NCBI GenBank assembly: GCA_948099385.1
Contig: CANUEZ040000105.1
Coordinates: forward strand, 868,001 to 932,000
Reading direction: 5' to 3'
DNA from: Fasciola hepatica
Lineage: Eukaryota; Platyhelminthes; Trematoda; Plagiorchiida; Fasciolidae
DNA: 64,000 nt
Shown here: positions 58,481-64,000 of the stretch, piece by piece
How the letters are laid out: every line of letters begins with the position of its first letter
Position numbering within the stretch: position 1 is the stretch's first letter
Notes under the pieces: model-generated
Databases searched by the model: none
Told to the model about the DNA's origin: nothing
What the model saw: the letters and a program-made list of their open reading frames with translations, nothing else
Position numbers and translations under genes: made by a program

Positions 58481-61400
58481 TGATATTGATTGATAATCGT
58501 ATATTTCTTGACCGTGCCACCCCACACGGAAATATCAAAGAACACAGCAATCCACAACAATTTGGGGTATCCAAAATTTTGAAATTTAGGAATCACACAG
58601 TAGCAGAAATAAAATAGTAAAGCTGTGTGGTGTTTGGGTGAACTGAAGTGGAGATGGCTAACACGGGAATGGTAAACCAGTTTTGAGTTCGAAGAAGGCG
58701 TTGCGGATAGCTGGACAAACTTGGTAATGCTGATACCAGCAATACTGGAGAACGTTAAAAGTGCAGCGATCGCAAGGACCAGTAAAGCTATAGGCGTCGG
58801 ACATCACAACATGGACAGCGAGATGAGGTAGCAGCAATACAAAATTTGCCTTTTGGGTGCCAAAAGCTGGCTGCGACGGGCCACGGTATCCAAAAAGGGC
58901 TTGTATATGTCTACCAACTTGATATCTGGACGGTTACTCAAGTGCAACCAGGTAGGAGATTTACCGGAAGACACGGTTAAAAGCAAAGTCCGCATGGGGC
59001 TATCAACGTGCAGTCAGAGATGCCAGCGAAGTATAAAAGACTGATCCAGCACTGAGCAACTAATTGTGGGGGAGCCTGTGAAATAAATGCAAGTGAATCA
59101 GATGTGGTAATAGGATAGACCTTTTTGTACAGGTTTTTCCCTTTCATATGGAAATTCACATGAAGACAAAGAGCTTCACGGGGATTGCAGTGAAATTTGA
59201 AGAGCGTGAATGGTGTATGGATGCAGGACGGGTTTTCAAAGAAGAGCCGCCGAAGAAGCAGGCTAATGGAGACAAAAGCTACCGTCGCGGCCAAACAAGA
59301 GCTGGAAGAGCTCAAAGATAACATTTTCTGTATACATGATGCAAAGAAATAATAACCAAATTCTGGTTGGCTACAGGTGGCTGATATTTTGTTTTATAAA
59401 GACATTGGTTGCAGGCGATGGCAGGCAGAATTGTGGTGGCAGCAGCAAAAGAGAGGCTAGACGGTCGAACTGGGCAGAGTAGGTTTGGAATGCAGCAGCA
59501 AGACTAGGTTCTCGTCACTGGTTCCTTTCTGCAACGCGGAATGAGTTCGACTGGAGTACTGGAAATAAATGTTGAGCGGGTGTGGGGGATTAATTGATGC
59601 CAGGAATCCATTCTGCGATCCCGTCAGACTTTCATGAGGGATTGTTACTCGGGCTATAGGGTTATGACTACTGGTCAGCCGTGTACGGTGCCCCATATAA
59701 AGTCAGCAGGCGGGAGTACGTGTCCATGCTATTGTAAATCCGATTGATCAAATCTTTTAGTCCTTACGGTGATCCGGAAATAACGTCGAGTTGGCCTATG
59801 GCTACCAGATTCATTAGTGTGATCTGAACGAGATCGGGATTGCGGCAGTCTGCAGAGTGTTCCAGCTCTGAGTTACGTTTATCGTCTCAATAGAATCCAG
59901 AAAATGAACATTTTAATATCTGACGGCAAGTGGGCCGATCTTTGGAGGATCAGCGGACGGAGGCTGTTAGTTTTCTGGGGCATTTGGTTGATAGCAGAGA
60001 TATAGGGAGATATCAAGGGCAGGCCTAGCCGGGGTGCAAAATAATTTAGTTGGTAGGTGGTGGATGGAGAGAGGAGGCCCATTCAAGAACCAGGAATAAA
60101 ACCACAGAAGATGGGATCACGAAGAGGAATGGAAAGACGGACAGCAGTCTGGTCGTTGCACCAGCTGTGGTCCAGGACGGCAAACAGCGAAAAGGAAGGA
60201 AAACGCTCAGTGTTAAGGTGAGGTTTTTTCATGTGTAAGTAAACGTGCTGGTATTCCGTGAGGTCATGAGAAGCCAGAAGTATGTGGATTCCGGTTGGAA
60301 TGGGGTCTTAAATCACAATGGGCATATGCGCAGATCAGTGAGTCTTAGTTACTGAAGATTAGTAACCTGCGTGGCATGACTCCAGTATACGAGAAAAGTG
60401 CAGTAGAAGCAAGAGGAGGCAGCTGAGTTCTAGCCTGAGACAGGAGAATTAAGTGAAGATGCGCATCTCTCATTAAAGGAAAAAACGGTTTTCTTTCAGG
60501 GATCTAGTGTGAGTAGACATTTTGGCTGTGTAATCGAGCCAACAACGTAACACACAGGTCACGTCTGATATTTTTCATCACCATTATTGCGTGAGCTGGA
60601 GGAGAACATGGTAAAGGTGGATGTTTGGACGGTAGGCTACAAAAATGCGATGATTACGTTCCTTGTTCTGCCAGCCAATGCAAGTGAGGTTTGGCGGATA
60701 GCTGTGAACAATAGGCATATCAATACCGGGGCTTCGTCACAGTAGGAGACGCATAGTATAGCTATTCAAACGGTGTACTGACCACTGCATAAGACATCGG
60801 CAAGCCGGTTAAGGGTTTTGCAGGGAACCCAAAAAGGTTGAAACTGGGAAAAGCGGGTTCGGCAAGCATATGCGGAGAGCTCGGGCGGCGTGTTATCACT
60901 ACGCACTGGCTCAGACAAGACGAACTGAAGGCTAAATCAGAAGCTTGGTGCTTCCCATATGTAGGGCCGGGTCTAGTCTGTTATCGGCAGGGGGCCGGGA
61001 GCATCAAAGTCAGACCCTCCCGGCCGGAAGTTTTTTCGTCCCATTTTTTAAAGAGGATTGGGGTAGCAAATTTACAGAGTTGAGGTGATCCTCCCATCTC
61101 TCCTCGACCCGCCTTTCTCTACAAGTGGCCCACTGGGTCCAAGACAGCTGGGGATGGCCGTTTCCCTCTATCGGGAGACTGCCCTAGACTCGATGCCAAA
61201 ACCTTCGGGGGTGTTGCTGCCGCAAGCTGTGGATGGGAAGGATAGAGGATGGAACAAACACCCAGGTAAAGGCAGCATTCGTGAGACTAGCACTTGACTG
61301 CTTGTTTCTGCCAATAACAGAGTCGGACGGGTTCCAGTATATATTCGGGCCATCTGGTGACTGCACGGCCGATTATGATATGCTGCTTGACTTTATGGGC

Positions 61401-61749
61401 ATGAATTCTTTGGAGGAAATGTATCAACACCGGCCGCCAGCTATTCCTTAAGCACTGGGTGACTCGCACAGGTAAACAAATGAGCTTCAGCCAAAAGTCG
61501 CGCACTGAAGGTGAGAACTGAAAGGTTGTGAAGATCTGTGATTCGGTGAACCGAGCACCAGGCATGATAGTAAGCCAAAGTCCGGTGACGTCTACCGGAT
61601 TGGCATTGTTCAAACAGAGCTCTGATCTGGTTTTTGGTTGTGGGCTAAGTAGATGTGTGCGACTTAAAGTGAAAAATGACACAGTCTGATGGGGAGAGAG
61701 AAGAGAAGTGAGTGCGGCATACACAAGAAAGTAGTATTTATGTGCATGT
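58481..61749. other. Unassigned, 3.3 kb, mostly purine-rich
   Basis: Purine-rich plus strand from about 58600 to 60700 without domain-bearing frames. A 72-codon frame at 61233-61451 could not be assigned. No RNA gene was recognised. Confidence 0.35.
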
Positions 61750-61769
61750 GTATATATATATATATATAT
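61750..61769. repeat. (TA)n microsatellite
   Basis: About ten TA units, about 75 bp beyond the C-terminal end of LINE V. Confidence 0.95.
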
Positions 61770-61844
61770 CTGTATACATGGGAGCTATTATCAGACGGGT
61801 CATGAGACAGGGGTTGAACACAAAAGGCTGTGACTCGTTGTAGT

Positions 61845-63700
61845 CTAAAACCCAAGACGGCCTTCATAAGCTTCATCTGCGTTTATGCTTTTGTGGGTCT
61901 TGATGGTTACAGAAGATGCGCCTGAGGTTTTGCTTAGTGCTCCTTCAAATTGCCTTATCAAGCGACACGGTTGCAGCGAGTCAGGAAGCATATTCCGGAG
62001 GCTGGGACAGATAACCGAGAAATATATAGATCTGATTGGGAGCCTAGATTGGGGGGTTGTAATGGCGAATTTCCTGTAAAGAAGGGCGTGAGAAGTCTCT
62101 CTAGAGAACCAAAGACGGCTGTCAGATGAGTGGACATTGAATGCAGAAAGTTGAAGAGAAATAAAAGATTGAGCTTGGTACGAAGTAACCGTAGAGGTTG
62201 AAGACGGAGTAGTCCGCACCTAGCTCCGTAGTTAAGGTTGGAATGGGGGCCAAGTAATATCTGGTAAAGAAGAGTTGCACTGTCTCTACACAGAATCGGT
62301 CAATCTTTCGCGCCAAGGCAGAGACCAGGGTGCAGTATTTCAACAGCGACCTGGCATGTGTCTTGAATACCAGGAGCTTGCTCTCCTGAGTACGGTATGT
62401 CCTGAGGATAATTGCCATCATCCTTCTCGCCCTGCCAACTTGGGTCAATGCTTGTTCGTGGAAGTTAAAGGAACGTGAACATTGCAGGCCCAGTTCTCTT
62501 ACCACGCGGGTAGTGGGAGTCAGCAGACCATTTATTATGACGAAGCCAGGTAGAAAGTGGCGTCTGTAAAACAAAAGAGATTTCTTAGCTGCCGAAAATT
62601 TCATCAGCCATTGAGTACACCATCCATCAAGGGACCTCAGGTCTTACAGATTATCGCTGGCAGATGAGTGCAAGGCGTTCCTTTTAAAAGTATAGACTAG
62701 GTTTATACCCTTAGCCTTGAAGCGCTACCTGGGGGATGTCATTATCGCACACGAGAAATACGAGAGGGCCTAGAACGCTACCCTGTACGACCCCGCTAGT
62801 AATTTGTTTGGGCTGAGAGGAAGTTCTATCGACGATGATGGTTTGAGAATATTCGGGGAGTTTGGATGATAGCAAGGACAGAAGAGAGTCGGTGACCCCG
62901 TAGGATTTATTTTTGGCAGTATGCGAGAGTGAGATACGCGGTCGAAAGCTTCAGTCATATCGAGAAAGATGACGATGATTGACTTGCTGCTGTCTGCTTT
63001 GGAGGTGATTAAATTAAGGAAGTCCATTCGATGCGTAAGGCACGAACGAGGCTCTGGGAACCCAAGCTGAGTTGGGCTGATAAGACTTCGAGAAGTCAGG
63101 AAATTCACAAGCTGGTCCTCTACAACACTCTACATGAGCATGGAAACAATCGAAGTGTGGTTTATGGGGAGATAGTTCCCCGGATCACGCAAAAGACCAT
63201 TTTCGGGCCGTGGAATTATACAGGATGCTTTTCACTGGGCAGGTTAGATTCCAGACGACATGGATAATTTAAAGAGTTTCAGCAATAGGAGTACTAGGCC
63301 AGGTCCCCCAAACCGAGGTAGGACAGATGGAAGGTCATCGGGCCCTGGATGATAGGATGGTTCAATGTTGGCCATGAAGGTCCTAGTGTTGGCAGTGGTA
63401 AATGTTATGGTTTATACCACGTCCTTTGCGAGCATTGGATTGCAAAGTGGCGGAGAGTTAGTTTCCGTAATAAGAGCTGAGGAGAAATAGCAGTTGGAAG
63501 CCTCAGCGAACCAGAGTGGGTGCCATTTTGGATAACGAACGGGATATTTTTTTCGGTGCTGCGCGAGTTGCGGGATTTTAGCAGTCTTGAAAGAAACTTC
63601 ACATTATGAGGCTGTTGTACTGCGGTCCTTTCTTGCTTTTTGAGTTTTTTCTCGGTTGCTGCACTGAGATCACGGGAGAGGCGGCTCATTCTGAGTATCA
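61845..63700 (-). pseudogene. LINE V, CR1-like reverse transcriptase remnant
   Basis: Read right to left: SAATEKKLKK and NVKFLSRLLKSRNSRSTE (linker, about 63660-63560), GPDDLPSVLPRFGGPG (about 63340), FLTSRSLISPTQLGFPEPRS (about 63100-63045), VIFLDMTEAFDRVSHSRIL (about 62970-62915, first catalytic Asp intact), a region near 62700 where FADD is expected but not readable, MKFSAAKKSLLFY (about 62600), LGLQCSRSFNFHEQAL (about 62490), then the thumb region and a C-terminal part to 61845. Several frame changes occur. ORF1 and endonuclease are absent from this copy or lie beyond 63700, where Gypsy sequence begins. Confidence 0.8.
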
Positions 63701-63829
63701 GAGATAAATCTCGATTCCAGGGGAATGATTTCTGGAGCTTACAAATGTTTTGTCAAAGTCCATCAATTTTGGTATTCTTGGCTCTAATATGCCTACAGCT
63801 CAAGGTGAGACAGTTTGCGTTTGCGGACC

Positions 63830-64000
63830 AGCCGCCCGTAGACGCAGACGGCAGCTTTCATGCGCGGCGCAAAACACCACTGCCGGCAAGTAAAATCGGC
63901 CGTACTTGCCTGCAGCCAGTCACAGGTTGGCTATTTATTCTACAAGCATGTTTCGAGTACTAACACTAGGTTCCTAGTTGATACTGGGGCCCAAGTTTCT
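63830..64000 (+). pseudogene. Ty3/Gypsy gag-pol junction with aspartic protease start (runs off the window)
   Basis: The last 27 bases encode LVDTGAQVS, the active-site DTGA motif of retrotransposon aspartic proteases. It is preceded in the same frame by YLFYKHVSSTNTRF, which matches the usual LFYVxD...RFLVDTGA run-up. Further upstream, a basic stretch (ARRRRRQLSCAA) in another frame may be the end of gag. A frame change near 63930 and a stop before it suggest a broken copy, but the rest lies outside the window, so its state is unknown. Confidence 0.7.

Noticed and set aside
1..64000. CRISPR arrays, bacterial operons or prophage
   Set aside because: There are no regularly spaced repeats, no clustered long ORFs and no ribosome-binding-site pattern. 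Introns, LINEs and microsatellites show a eukaryotic genome.

Overview
This window reads as a gene-poor, repeat-dense piece of an animal nuclear genome. It is most consistent with a parasitic flatworm (Platyhelminthes, probably a tapeworm or fluke). The basis is the mix of element types: two Ty3/Gypsy gag remnants next to a primer-binding site resembling the 3' end of tRNA-Trp (the pattern of the CsRn1 group first described in flukes), many CR1-like and RTE-like LINE fragments, an intron-bearing TNP2-type DNA transposon, and very short introns. No intact host protein gene, rRNA, tRNA or CRISPR array could be recognised. The organism assignment is inference from element content.

Layout. 0.25-0.67 kb is a solo LTR with a 4-bp target-site duplication. 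1.34-2.85 kb is a compact LTR element with two almost identical 270-bp LTRs, a degraded gag and no pol. 3.30-4.30 kb carries a MITE-like element with long terminal inverted repeats and a second, inverted, truncated copy. 4.66-10.86 kb holds two CR1-like LINEs on the minus strand, one after the other. 11.84-16.04 kb is a longer plus-strand CR1-like LINE followed by a (TA)n tract. 16.5-24 kb is mostly unassigned sequence with dispersed non-coding repeats, including two copies of a ~230-bp repeat module. 24.08-25.64 kb is another minus-strand LINE reverse transcriptase (RT).

26.30-29.78 kb is a two-gene DNA transposon: a multi-exon TNP2-like transposase with introns of 59, 32, 35 and 47 nt, followed 59 bp downstream by a DUF4806-like gene that also has a 32-nt intron. 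Both are decayed. 31.8-34.3 kb holds an RTE endonuclease fragment, a LINE C-terminus and LTR relics. 34.3-41.4 kb is nearly featureless except for one arm of a ~550-bp inverted repeat whose partner lies 20 kb away at 19.3 kb. 41.4-49.15 kb is a nested inverted-repeat structure (A...B-spacer-B'-A') whose left side contains about 5 kb of retroelement debris. 49.15-56.8 kb is pyrimidine-rich unassigned sequence with one more copy of the repeat module. 56.78-58.5 kb is a Gypsy LTR, itself hit by an insertion, plus a gag remnant. 61.85-63.70 kb is a minus-strand LINE RT, and the window ends inside a Gypsy aspartic protease.

Nothing here forms a cellular pathway. Coding potential belongs to mobile elements, nearly all broken by stops or frameshifts. 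The youngest events appear to be the compact LTR element (1 difference between its 270-bp LTRs) and the near-identical inverted repeats.
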